Source of the DNA: Talpa occidentalis
Taxonomy: Eukaryota > Chordata > Mammalia > Eulipotyphla > Talpidae
Direction: 5' to 3'
DNA length: 64,000 nucleotides
Assembly (NCBI RefSeq): GCF_014898055.3
Contig: NW_023601104.1
Location: 42,162,210 to 42,226,209 of the forward strand
Within the stretch, counting starts at the first letter, position 1. Each line of letters begins with the position of its first letter. The notes beneath the pieces are model-generated. The model saw only the letters and a program-made list of their open reading frames with translations, searched no databases and had not been told where the DNA came from. Position numbers and translations under genes: made by a program. Shown here piece after piece: positions 23,185 through 52,646 of this stretch.

Positions 23185-25743
23185 CTATCAACATCTTTCA
23201 ATGACTCCTTCTGAGGGTGCTATGTAGTTCTGACTCAGACCCTGACCCCTGTGGGGGTGCCACCACTAGAGCAGGCACTACAGTGTCCTGGGCCCTTACC
23301 TCCACTTGCTCCGTTTGCACCAACTGAAGTTCTGACCATGCCATGTGCCTCTGAGAATCCAGTCTGCTCTATAGGAGGTCTCCAAGAATGAAAGCTGCTC
23401 AGCTACTCTGGTAAAGGCGAGGAGGACAGAGGTCCCAAGCCAGTGTGTGGGTTGCTGGACAATGCCCTCAGCTCCAAGTGTGGATCTGGGCTTGGCAGGG
23501 AGACATTTCAATGCCAGAACACCTCTCCCTCTAGAGCCTTGGAGGGATAAGGATCTATTACTCTGTCAGGCTCATAGCTGGAGGCCCCTCCTTTAATGGG
23601 GAGCTTTCTCCTGGAAGGTTTCTCATTCCTTATGCAAACAGGCTCCTGGCAGGGCATGCTTCCCTGCTGCCAGACATGCCTAGACATATTGAATTCTATT
23701 TGGACTTGAGCTGGGATCCTCTATACAAGTTTGGGAAAGTAAATTTGGGCCAGGTGGAGGAAGGCCTCCAACATAATCAAATAAGTTTTAAGCTAATATT
23801 TTAGGCAAAAAGTAGCTAACTGTATGTGAGCTGGGGAGAGAATTACATCAAAAATTGCTAAGAGCTCAAAACTCAGCACATAGCCATCTCAGTGCCTGCT
23901 CCTGCCCTCCCTCTAACTGAAATATCACCTGTCCTGGAGCCCCCCAAGGCACTCTCCATCACCACACCTTGTTTCACTCACCACGCCTTGTATCATTCCC
24001 TGAAGTCATGAAGTTTTCTTCTTTCTTTGCCCCTTGCATGAGGGCAGAGAGATGGGTGACTTAGTTGATGCTATATTCCCAGGACCTGGCTCATAGCAGA
24101 CACTCAATAAATATCACTGAATTTGTTGAGTGAGTGAATGAATTTGGCCCAATGAATGGATTTAGATGAGGAAGCCCAGAGAGGTCAAGATGTTATAGGA
24201 CAGGGAGAGGGGCAGCCCAAACCCCGCAAACCTGCCTATTCTACATGGGTTCTGCCATCCGCCGCATCAACACAAAACATAGGAGACTTTAATGGGAAGG
24301 AACTTTAATAAAACTAGGAAACAATACAGGTAAGGCAAAGAGTCTAGTTTCTAAATGAAGCCTCCAGAGTTACCCGTCCCCTCATGGGTAAAACTCCATC
24401 CATATGGGATCGGCCCAGAGCAAGGCCCCAAAGCCTGCTAAATCTAAAGCATCTTCCAGTGGGGACCCACAGAAAAGGGTCACAAACAACCGGACAAGCC
24501 CGGAAGGAAAAGAGCAAAGTCAACATCAAGATAAAAGCTGCCATTGTCACCTCCCCACAGGTCTCACCCACAACTGTGTCACCCAGTCCATGACCAAAAG
24601 ACAAGCGCAGTTTCTTCACGTGTCTCTAGGCTCCATGCACCTCCTCCAGGTCTCCTGGCTCCATCCTGCTTCCTTCCTTAGTCTCTTCTGCAGCTTCTCC
24701 TCTTCCTACTCAGCTCCACCCTCCCTTGGGTGGGGCAGGGAACCTCCCCCTTTCCTGGGGACCACCCTGTTGCAAAGAGACTTAGCTACCTGCTGAAAAG
24801 CCACAGAGCATTATGGGTGACACTATCCTGGAACAGGGTTATCTAACTGCACCTCATACATCCTGGTGGAGAGGTGGGAGGGTTGGGTCAGCAGCGCCCT
24901 ATCTAGTAGTCAGGCTGGATGCAAAAGGATGGGAAGTTGGTCCAGGGGTGGGGTGTGGAGGGGCGCCAGGGAGGGAAGGTTAGGGCGGAAATCTGTGGGA
25001 AGGTATGGAGACAACTGGCCTGAGCTGAGCCAGAGAAGAGACAAGATCTAGGTATGGGGAATGAGAGCACACTGGATGTCTCCTCTGTGCCAGGTACAGG
25101 CGTACCAATGTGGTCTAACTCATGACTTGTGCTGGAGATATCACCGTCATTTTTATGAGCCAATGAAATGGAGGCACAAGAGTTTAAATAAATTACTCTC
25201 TTTTACCCACTTGATAAAGTACCTGACTCCTAAGCAAGACCTCTTGCCACCCTCTGCTCCCCACTGTGCTCTTCTTTAACCCTTTCCTGGGAGGGAAAGG
25301 CTGAGCATAGTATTAAACCTGAGGGCTTTCCTTTGAGATGCTCTGGGGGTCAGGAACGTGCTAGCATGTCCCTGACCTGCATGTCCCTGGGGACACACTG
25401 AGGGATGAGTTGTGGACCAGGTTTGCAAGGCAAGACTGCTGCTCAGTGAGCAGCCCTCTTGCTATTTATTAGCAGTAATGATTAGCAGACAACGGCAACA
25501 GGATCAGGGTCCAGGGGAGACAAGTGGTAATCAACTTTTATGGGGAACAGGAGGGGACATGTCGGCCACATATACAGGGAGGACGTCCCATGCAGGTGCT
25601 TGGTGTAATTTCCGAGCTTATCCCAGACCACCTCAGACCATGGCCACACAGTCAGTCAGTGGCTACCTGGGCTTCCCTGACTGCCTCATGATGTGGGCTG
25701 TTGTCTTAAGGCAGTCACGCAGGACTGCCTCATCCAATTCTTT

Positions 25744-25787
<44 letters not shown>

Positions 25788-26700
25788 CATAGAGAGGCCA
25801 TACACACAAAGGTGCAGAGGCCCCAAGTGATAGAGAGGCCACAAGATGCCACTGTGCTGGGTGATGAGGTGAGGGGGTTCATACTCAGAAGAGGATTTGA
25901 GTTAGATATTTCTCTGGGAAGGAGTGGGGAGCACCTGTGGCTCTCACCTGCTTTAGAGAAGGAATTGAGGCCTGAGAAGGCAGAAACCTCTTTCGAAAAA
26001 GGGAAAGCAGTGAGAGGTAGGGAGAGTGGAGAGGGGCTGAAATTGGCCCTGAGGGTCTTCTGCTTCCTGGGGCTGCAGAGGGCAGGGCAGGGATGTGCCA
26101 GGTGGCGCAGAGCAGAAGGCCTTAGAGTCAGAGGCCACACAGGTCACTTTTCCCTTTTCTGGATTCCAATGGAGGGAGAAGCAGGAGTGGGGGTGGGGTG
26201 GGAAGGCTGAGTCTAGTCTCAACTAGGAGTGGTGTGAACCTCTCTCTCCTCCCCCACTTGGGCCCCTTCCCTGGACTGGGGAGCTCCTGGCCCCTTGCCT
26301 GCAGGCATGCAAACACGCCCTGGCCCCACAGCCCAGATGTTCCAGGGCAGGCCTGACTTAAGGCCGTAGGTACACTTGTGCTTGTCGGACTGCGGCTCTG
26401 GATTTGGGTCTGGAAAATAAAGGTCACAGGGGCCCAGGACTAAGAGTCAGCAGAGCCAGCTTCTGTGCAGCCCCAGGGCTTCACAAGGTGTTCTTGGGGG
26501 GAGGGGCGGGGAACACGTCCAGGGCCCGTCCAGGGCCGGTTTTGGAGGCAGACCCCCAGCCCCAGGCCGGTGCCTGACCGCAGCTGCCTAGCAACTCATG
26601 TGGGTCTGGGGTTAGGGAACCTCAGGGCTTGAACCTCTCCCAGCCTAAAGCCTCCCCCCAAACTTGCTAAAAAGGGCTTTCATAAACAAGAAAGTCTGAA
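23185..26700. other. Intergenic DNA upstream of the NYNRIN CpG island
   Basis: No gene. 24070-24130 resembles the end of a MIR-type SINE (CACTCAATAAATATCACTGA). 25050-25195 is another MIR-like stretch. A CA microsatellite lies at 25747-25786. 26400-26700 becomes GC-richer towards the promoter. Confidence 0.5.
25747..25786. repeat. CA dinucleotide microsatellite
   Basis: About 18 uninterrupted CA units ending in ATGCAT. Confidence 0.97.
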
Positions 26701-26739
26701 AGCAGCAGCTCTCTCCGCCCCTCCAGTCCTGGGGGCTTC

Positions 26740-27480
26740 AGGAGGGTCTGGGCCGCCTGCCAGCCCTGGCCGGCCCCAGACTTGGGGGGCGGGGAAGCGG
26801 TACAGTTGCCCTCTCCTTCCCGCGGCGTTTCCAGCCCAGAGTTTCCTCAGACCCCAGCTTCCCCACCCAGCTCTCCCTTAACCCTTTCCTCCGACGGCAG
26901 GCGCAGGGCCGGCTCTCCGGGGAGGCTGAGCGCGGCGGTGAGGGCGAAAGGACCGGTCCCAGAGCTCCACCCTCCCCACCTCCCGAGCGGCCCTCTCCTC
27001 TGCCTTGCACTTGGGAAAGGCGAGCGAGGAAGGAAATTAACTTTGACCCCTGGATTCTGGCTTTGGGCCCAAAACTTGGGTGGAGAGCAGAGGCTTCCAG
27101 GACCCTCCCGTTCCCTCCCCCTGCCGCCCCCTCCTTTCCCCGCCCCCCGCGCCCCCTGAGCTTCCCGCAGACAGAGGTTCTCCTGCAGGGGCTGGCGCCC
27201 GGCGCGGGGAAGCCGGGGCGGAGGGAAGGGCGACGCGAGCCCGGCCGGCCCCACCCCTAACCGCAGCCCCTGGCAGGAAGAGGCTTTCGCGGGAGCCGCA
27301 GCGGAAAGGCACGGAGCCCCGAGGGGCAGCTGCCAGGCGGCGGGTGGGTCCGCTGCCCCGAGGGGGCGCGCCGCGGGGACCCAGGGGCGTGGCCTGCGCT
27401 CGCCGGCCGGGGCTGGGGCTCCTCGCGCGCTCGGACCCGGGTGACCCTGCTCCCCTCGTCCAGGGGCGGGCGGAGTAGTC
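26740..27480 (+). promoter_or_regulatory. NYNRIN: CpG island and presumed NYNRIN promoter
   Basis: GC-rich and dense in CpG (for example CCCGGCGCGGGGAAGCCGGG near 27195), ending just before the NYNRIN start codon. TCCCCTCGTCCAG at 27451-27463 would serve as an acceptor, so the start codon probably lies in the second exon, with a non-coding first exon inside this island. The long open frames in this island on both strands are GC-driven shadows. Confidence 0.7.
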
Positions 27481-45819
<18,339 letters not shown>

Positions 45820-46195
45820 GCTGGAGGGGTGGGGGAGCCCCTGTACCCCAGATCTGGGTGTCTGCTGCTAGGCCTCCCTCTCTCCCTGACAATGCTCTCG
45901 TAGTCCCCTGGGGGCCCTTAGTTGTGCCTTTTATAGACAAGTTATTTCATAAAGCTTTGTTGAATTGCCTTGAACTAGGGACAAGGGTCCCTATGGAAAC
46001 TTTCCCTTTTTGGGGTATTGGGAGAATCTGCCAAAGGCTGTGAGTTATGGGCCCATGGCAATTTTACCCTGGGGGGTAGAAATTCCCCATACTAAGGTAA
46101 GCCAGGCTCAGTGTCATTCCCCTAAGTATTCCCTGTGCTGTCACACAAGTGCAACTGTGAGTGGGCTTGCACATGCATGTGTATGTGCATGCTTG

Positions 46196-46222
46196 CACAC
46201 ACACACACACACACACACACAC
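46196..46222. repeat. CA microsatellite in the NYNRIN 3' UTR
   Basis: About 13 CA units, preceded by an imperfect GCATGTGTATGTGCATG stretch that could pair with it in the transcript. Confidence 0.9.
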
Positions 46223-47479
46223 TCCAGAGTCTTACTCCTGGCTGTCCTACCCATGAACTAGTGTGGTTTCTGGATCTCAGAATCGGAACTGCATTCCCCA
46301 CTGAAACAGAAACCTCAAGCGTGGTTCCCTCTCTACCCTGTTCATTTTGGAACCCCTTAACCTTGAGGTTGTCACAGCTGACACATCCATGCGGGCTTTG
46401 GAGAGACAGCCAGTGCAGTCTCAAGGCCTGCCCAGCTGTCAAGGAAGGGTTGGCAGTACTTTGAAGGGTGGTCAGCCTACCTCATTTGACTCCAGCTGAT
46501 GGAGACAATCCCCACCCCTGCTTCCATGTTATCAATCCCACAGGAATCAAGGATCTCGATGCCAAGTGTGGCATCTCTACCTGAAGAGCTGCTTCAACTA
46601 GACCAAGGGGCCCAGGCCTCTTTTTTGGGGGGACTGATTCTACCTCCCAATCCCACCCCCTGGCCCATAGCCCTCTTTCCACCTGTACCCCTAGACCCTA
46701 CAGAGTGCGTGACTGCTTTGTTTGGATCACCCCTCACCCTCACCACCCCCTGGTCCTGCCTTCTGTGTAGGGCGAAATCTGGGCTCTCTCAGAGCCACTT
46801 TTGTGTCAAGAGTGAATTTGTTGTAGGTGTGTGTGCTGTACTCACCCCTTGGGATTGCTGTGGTAACTCCACCTGCCACTGAGTGGTTTTCAGAAGGAGG
46901 CAGCACCCCTTCACTCTGGCTGGGCCTTAAGTGGTTTTATTTCTCCAAAGCTGAGCCAGTTTCCTGGCCTTGTTCAGGCTGCCAAAACACTTGGCATTGC
47001 GAGGGCCAGAGTAGAACCTGCTGTCAAGTCCAATTTGCTGGTTTTACAGCTAAAGAAAGAGCCCAAAGTCACATGGCTAGTTTGTGGCTGGATCAGCATC
47101 AGGACTCAGTTTACCAGAGACAGAATTCTGCTGACAGGCAAGTGAGAGAATCCCTCAAATATCTGTACCCACATTTTCTCCAACTCCCTAGCTCCCAAAT
47201 CTCTGTAGACAAAGTGTTTTGATGTTGCCCTCAAACCATTTCCAGCTGTTAATTCTGTCCAGGAAAGAATGATTGGGTGGCAGCTGAGAAATGGAAAGAT
47301 ATGCTGTGGGTTTTTTAAGCAGAAACATTCTCCCCCTCCCTGTCTCCCCTCCTCCCTCCCCCTTCATGTAGCCGTATGTCCAACCTCATCTCTCTCCTTG
47401 GTGCTATACCCACCGCCCCTGTTAATCACATGTATGATCTTATACCCTTTTTATGTGACTTTTTCCCCTTTGATTTGTC

Positions 47480-47485
47480 AATAAA
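47480..47485 (+). promoter_or_regulatory. NYNRIN: Poly(A) signal of NYNRIN
   Basis: AATAAA followed within about 25 bases by a GT/T-rich region (CAGTGTCCAGTTCTTTTAT). Confidence 0.75.
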
Positions 47486-47510
47486 CGGATCAAAATGGAG
47501 CCAGTGTCCA

Positions 47511-48367
47511 GTTCTTTTATAGCATCAGTCAATTATGGGAGTATGGGGGGCAGGCAAAATTGGGGCTGCTGCCTGTCCTCCAGGCTGACTCGCACATCTG
47601 AATAGCACTGGATAGCACCTTCTCACGTTTATCTCTGAACCAAGCGCTTATTTTACACATGAGATCAGCACCAGGTAGTGACCTGTGGAAGGCTCCATGG
47701 CAGGGCTTGGCAGGATTGGGCGCACCAGCCAGGCTGTGGGCGTCCATGTCTACACTGGTGTTTTTCCCAATTGTTAAAAAAAAAATTCGACAGAGTAAAT
47801 ACAGACATCTATATGACTTTAGTCAATGATACATGAAATTGAACAGCAGCCCATCCAGCTAATAGAAAGGTACTTCCAAAATAGGTTTTCATAGTCAGAA
47901 AGAGGGTGGGACAGGGGGACTTTTAGCTAAAGAAAATGTTGTTCCAGGCAGGGCCACCCTCCCTTAGGGGAAGGCAGGAAGTTCTTATGATGCAGATTAT
48001 GTGCCGTTGCCAATGCTGACTATATTCCTGGAAAGAGTTGAATTAAGTTAGATATTAAATCTAGGCTTGGTGACATGGGCTTGGCATGGGTGACTCCATT
48101 TTGGGTCTGCTGTTTCTTTTTCTTTTTTAAAAACAGGTCATTTCTGGTAAGCAGGCAGATGGGAATGAACATGAACTAGGGCTGGCGTGAGAGAAAGGTG
48201 CCAGTGCTGAAACAATTTAGTTGAGTTGGAAACAGTGTAGAACTGGGTTTAAATACTGAATCTATAGCTGCTACCCATGTGACCTGTTTCCTGAAGCTTC
48301 AGTAACAACAGCAGGAAAACAATTCTCAAGTTACCATGTGGTGCGAGGATTCAAGGATTCTACAAAA
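47511..48367. other. Intergenic DNA after NYNRIN
   Basis: No gene. 48220-48360 has MIR-like character (TGGGTTTAAATACTGAATCT). Confidence 0.45.
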
Positions 48368-48381
48368 CAATCTGTGCAGAG

Positions 48382-48649
48382 GGCCTCCCTGGTGGTGCAA
48401 GGGGTTAGGACACAACCTATGAAGATATCTGTAACCACTGCAGCATGAGTTCAATCCCTGGCCAGGGAGTTACCCACATGGTGCAGCAGACCTCTCCTGT
48501 CTTGCTAGCTGTTCCCCTCAGCAATGTATTTCCGTGGATCTGCCTGTTTTGTTCCCCACTCTGTCTCTGGTGAATCCTTTCACCCCCTGCATCTCTGGCC
48601 TGCACCCCAGCTCTTTTATGCATAAAAAATCTTAAAAAAAAAAAAAAGA
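48382..48649 (+). mobile_element. tRNA-derived SINE, older type
   Basis: Head GGCCTCCCTGGTGGTGCAAG, tail CATAAAAAATCTTAAAAAAA. Target-site duplication AATCTGTGCAGAG at 48369-48381 and 48650-48662. Confidence 0.93.
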
Positions 48650-48671
48650 AATCTGTGCAGAGGGGCTGTAG

Positions 48672-49012
48672 TGCTAGGCATGAGCTGCATGTTTGCGTCC
48701 CAAGTTCATGTCTTGAACTCCTAACCCCTAATAGAAGGTCGCCTTGGAAGGCAATCGGTTTAGATGAGGTGATGAGGGTGGAGCCCCCGAGAGGGGCTAA
48801 TGTCCTTCTACGGGACAGACAGACTAGAGCTCCCTTTCTCTCCATCATACAAAACTACAGGACAACAGACCTGTGGGTGCCAGGCTTTCTCCAGCCCTAG
48901 ATCTCCCAGCACCTTGATCCTGAATATCCAGCCTCCAGAATATGAGAAATAAATATCTGTTATTCCAGCCACCCAGTCTTTGGTGTTTGTGTTAGAGCAG
49001 CTGGAAATAAGC
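48672..49012 (+). mobile_element. ERVL-MaLR LTR (MLT1/MST type)
   Basis: Contains TCCAGCCTCCAGAATATGAG, AAATAAATATCTGTTATTCC and CCACCCAGTCTTTGGTGTTT, the classic poly(A)-end block of MLT1/MST LTRs in sense orientation. Ancient; no internal region. Confidence 0.7.
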
Positions 49013-50454
49013 TGTCTGGCTGCACGCAGCTGACATTCTCTTCTTCCTGCTCCTGGAGCTTTTGCCATGTCACCCCTCAGGTAAAGAGACCTTCCTAACG
49101 CAGGCCAGACTTCCCAACCTCAGGGCCCTGTCTCCCTGCCTCTTGTTGACTTTCTCCCCACCCACACTTCTGTTCAGCACTAGCAGTAGTGTGGCATGGC
49201 TCAAGGGAGCTCCCCACTCACGTGCACGCAGTTGTTTATTATTTGCAGAGACCCCTACGTGCCAGGCCCTGTCTAGGTGGGGCAGAGCTCATGAACAGGT
49301 GAGGGGGACAGACAATTCATCAAGTGAGTACAGTATAGAGCAGTGCAGGGGCCTGAGGTCTCTGCATTCACAGCCTTTAGAGAGGTCACCCAAAGTGAAT
49401 AACCTGCTCTTAGTGGAAGTTTTGGATCTCCACATGGAAGGCCCATGAGAGAGGGGCCATTTTAAAACTACTTTACTGTCTACTCCAGAGAACCTTAAGC
49501 AACAATCAGATTTTACTTACACTGGCATTTAAGGCCTAGGAAGGTGAGACTTCTCCTTTTTGCTGTTGATCAGTTTATAAGGTCTGAGCAGAGACTTGAG
49601 ATTCCTCCTATTTTTGGAGGCGTGAATAGACAAGTTTGTCCAGAGAGTTGAGTACCGTAGACTCCTCCCTAGTCACTACTTCTCTTCTTTACACTCATCA
49701 CCATTGTCCCTTCTCATTTGGGGTGCTAGCAGGCAGGCTTCCCCTAGTCTCTAAGGGAGAAATTACCAAGTAGCCAGTGAGCAGACAGTCTCATCATATA
49801 ATGCCCTCTAGAAAGATAAAGAATGTTCTATGATGAATTCCCTTTCCATGTTAAAACTTATGTCAACCATCTGGTGAGACTGGAAGCCTTAAGCTTTGCT
49901 GTGCCACGTTTTCCTAGCCACGGTTTACTAAGCCCTTGTGTTGGTAGGTCCAAGTAAATATACCTAAAAGAAAGAAACATTGCAACAGAATGGCTACAAT
50001 AAAACAAAACAAAACTTCTAGCTGCATTTTTAAGATTGTCAAGTATCTTTGGGACACACATGCACAAGTTTCAGCTTGTTTACTAATTCATATGATAATT
50101 TACAAATATAGGGTATTGTTCTGTGTCAGGCTCTCTTCTAAATGCTTTTCAACCCTGCTGGGTAGATACAGTTGAAAAAGGAGGCACGAGGAAGTTAGGT
50201 AATTTGTTCAAGGTCAGGTGCAGCTGCTAAGTGAACAACTAGCGCTCTCTCCATTGTGTAAGGACACAACAAGATGGTCATCCCCAAGCCTCACTTGACA
50301 GTGGGTCTGTCGGCACCTTGGTCTTAAATGTCTATCCTTCAGAATTTCACCACTCAACTGTCTTAAGTGGTTAAGTGTTATCACTGTGCTCCTTGCCTCA
50401 TGCAAAGCTAATTCACTGTGATGTGATGATAGTTTCCCACCCCCATCCATGCCC
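49013..50454. other. Intergenic DNA
   Basis: No gene. 50110-50240 includes a MIR-like stretch (CAAGGTCAGGTGCAGCTGC). The 128-codon frame at 49062-49448 shows no domain. Confidence 0.45.
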
Positions 50455-50503
50455 TCTCCATCTTTTATTTTATTTTATTTATTTTTAAAAAATATTTTAT
50501 TGA

Positions 50504-50770
50504 GGGGCCTCCCCGCTGGCGCAGCGGTTGAGCACTGGGTTGCAAAGCTGCCCGCAGCCTCTGCAGCGCCGGTTCGATCCCCAGCTGCTCCCCGGCCACT
50601 GGAGGAGGGTCCCACATGGCGCGCAGACCTCTCCTGCGGCCCACTGCTCCCCTCAGCAGTGTACTTCGGCCCTTCTGCCTGCTCTGCTCCCTGCTCTGGC
50701 TCTGGTGAACTCTATCACCCTCCTGCGCCTCTGACTGTACCCAGTGCTTGTATAAATAAATAAATAAATC
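50504..50770 (+). mobile_element. tRNA-derived SINE, young type
   Basis: Plus-strand copy with tail AAATAAATAAATCTTT, a complete T+ tail with terminator. TTAAAAAATATTTTATTGAG on the left and TTAAAAAATATATTTTATTG onward on the right are its target-site duplication. Confidence 0.94.
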
Positions 50771-50793
50771 TTTAAAAAATATATTTTATTGAG

Positions 50794-52029
50794 ACACTGA
50801 GCTGCCGCCGAGGTCTCAGCAGCCTCCCCCTCGAGCCCCCTCACTACCCAACGCTCAGACCACCTCCCCCACCCACTGCCATCTCCCATCGCCTTCTGCA
50901 GGCCATTTCCACTGAGGAAAAGGAATCGTATCGTATGTCTGCTATCCAGAACCTCCACTCTTTCGACCCCTTTGCTGATGCAAGTAAGGCTGATGATCTG
51001 CTTCCTGCTGGCACTGAGGATTATATCCATATAAGAATTCAACAGAGAAGTGGCAGGAAGACCGTTACTACTGTCCAAGGGATCACTGACGATTACGATA
51101 AAAAGAAACCAGTGAAGGGGTTTAAGAAGAAATTTGCCTGCAATGGTACTGTAATTGAGCATCCAGACTATGGAGAAGTAATTCAGCTACAGGGTGACCA
51201 GCACAATAACAAATGCCAGTTCCTCGTGGAGCCTGGACTGGGTAAGGACGACCAGCTAAAGGCTCATGGGTTTTAAGTGCTTTTGGCTCAGTGAAGCTTA
51301 GTGAGGATTTCCTCGCAATGAGTAGAATTTCCCTTCTGTCCCTTGTCGCAAGTTTAAAAACCTCACAGCTTATATAATGTAACCATTTGGGCTCTGCTTT
51401 TAACTTGAACTAGTGTAACTCCTTCGTGCAATAAACTGAAAAGCCACACTGTCTAGTCTTGAAGTCCCTCATTTAAACAGAGATCAAGCAGTAGGTGCCT
51501 GGCAGAGTCCAGCCTGTAACAGAGCAATAACTTGATGTTTCGGCCATGCCCAGAACCCCAAGATCACTATTGTCTCTGTTTGGTCAGAAGCTCCTCAGCT
51601 CTCCCTCTGTAGAGTTCCCAGCCCTAAGAGAATGGCACCACCTGAACAGCCTTCGGTGAGGCTGAGAGGAGAAAATGGGGTGAGGCAGCAAAGACAGCTG
51701 TAACCTACAGGGAGCCTTTGGTAGTAAAGGAAAGATGCCCTGATGTCTCCAACTTGGCCAGAGTCCGGAGTGGCCACCTTCCCTCTAGTGAGGCGACAGG
51801 ACATCTATGATGAGACATATCCTAGTTAATCCGATGAACACACCAGAATATGAGGCCAGCTTTCTGTTTTCAAAGTCAAACTTTTGACAAGGGAACAAAG
51901 CTTGCAACTTACTAGCAGCAGCTGCCCAATGCAGCTGGTTTTTGGTGGTTTTTTTTTCCCCTTCAGTTTTAATGTTACGTAATGTATTTAAACCCTTATT
52001 TAAATAAAACTTGTTTTCAGAAAAAAAAA
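50794..52029 (+). pseudogene. EIF1 (retrocopy): EIF1 processed retrocopy
   Basis: Intronless copy of the mRNA for translation initiation factor 1. It comprises a GC-rich 5' UTR (50794-50934), the full coding frame, a roughly 740-base 3' UTR and a poly(A) tract (AAAAAAAAA at 52021-52029) 13 bases after AATAAA (TTTAAATAAAACTTGTTTTC). No introns and an A tail show retroposition. The frame is intact, so it could be a retrogene rather than a dead copy; no promoter is recognised. Confidence 0.9.
50935..51276 (+). CDS. Intact EIF1-like open frame in the retrocopy
   Basis: 113 codons and TAA, the exact length of EIF1 (SUI1 family), which guides start-codon selection on the 40S ribosome. Starts MSAIQNLHSFDPFADASK and ends KDDQLKAHGF, so both ends are full. 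Against the human protein as I remember it there are about 13 replacements, including Pro at positions 59 and 100 and Lys at 93, which change conserved fold residues. No frameshift or stop. Either young, or kept; expression is unknown. Confidence 0.7.
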   Translation: MSAIQNLHSFDPFADASKADDLLPAGTEDYIHIRIQQRSGRKTVTTVQGITDDYDKKKPVKGFKKKFACNGTVIEHPDYGEVIQLQGDQHNNKCQFLVEPGLGKDDQLKAHGF

Positions 52030-52371
52030 TTATTTCGTTATTTTTGTATAGAATTGGGGTGTAGGCCAGAGGTGCGAGGAGTGAGAGGATTCACCAGAGA
52101 CAGAGTGGGGAACAGAACAGGCAGACTGACTGAAATACAGTGCTGAGGGGAGCAGTTGGTGAGACAGGAGAGGACTGCTGTGCTATGTGAGTCAGCTCCC
52201 TGATCTGGGATCGAATTCAGGCTGTCGTGGTGATAGCGCTGAGACTTAACTCGTAGGCCACCAGGGAGGCCCCTCCATCTTTTATTAATGTATTAAATAG
52301 TGCCAGTTAAGATAGCGTAACTCACTGTCATTTCAGATTGTTCCATATTAGGTTGAATTACAAACTGAAAC

Positions 52372-52646
52372 TGGGTCCTCCCTGGTGGCGCAAAGGGTTA
52401 AGCACCGCACTATGAAGCAATCCACAGCCTCTGCAGCACAAGTTCGATCCCCGGCTGGCCAGGGAGCAACCCACAGGGCACAGCAGCCTCTCCTGACTCG
52501 CCCACTGCTCCCCTCAGCAGTGTATTTCAGTTAGTCTGCCTGTTCTGTTCCCCACTCTGTCTCTGGTGAATCCTCTCACCCCCTGCATCTCTGGCCTGTA
52601 CCCCAGCTCTTGTATGCATAAATAAATAAATCTTAAAAAACAAAAC
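52372..52646 (+). mobile_element. tRNA-derived SINE, older type
   Basis: Head TCCTCCCTGGTGGCGCAAAG, CTATGAAGCAATCCACAGCC segment, tail GTATGCATAAATAAATAAAT with CTTAAAA. Flanked by CAAACTGAAA and AAAACTGAAA, the likely target-site duplication. Confidence 0.92.

Larger units (their letters stand above)
45820..47510 (+). other. NYNRIN: NYNRIN 3' untranslated region
   Basis: About 1.7 kb between the stop and the AATAAA at 47480. It includes a CA repeat at 46196-46222. No competing gene is seen. Confidence 0.75.
50469..52272 (-). mobile_element. Old SINE split by the EIF1 retrocopy
   Basis: The SINE body (about 52030-52272, minus strand, head at 52272) and its A/T tail remnant (about 50469-50503) lie on either side of the EIF1 retrocopy. 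CTCCATCTTTTATT directly outside both ends (50455-50468 and 52273-52286) fits one target-site duplication for the whole unit. Inference from the flanks. Confidence 0.65.
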
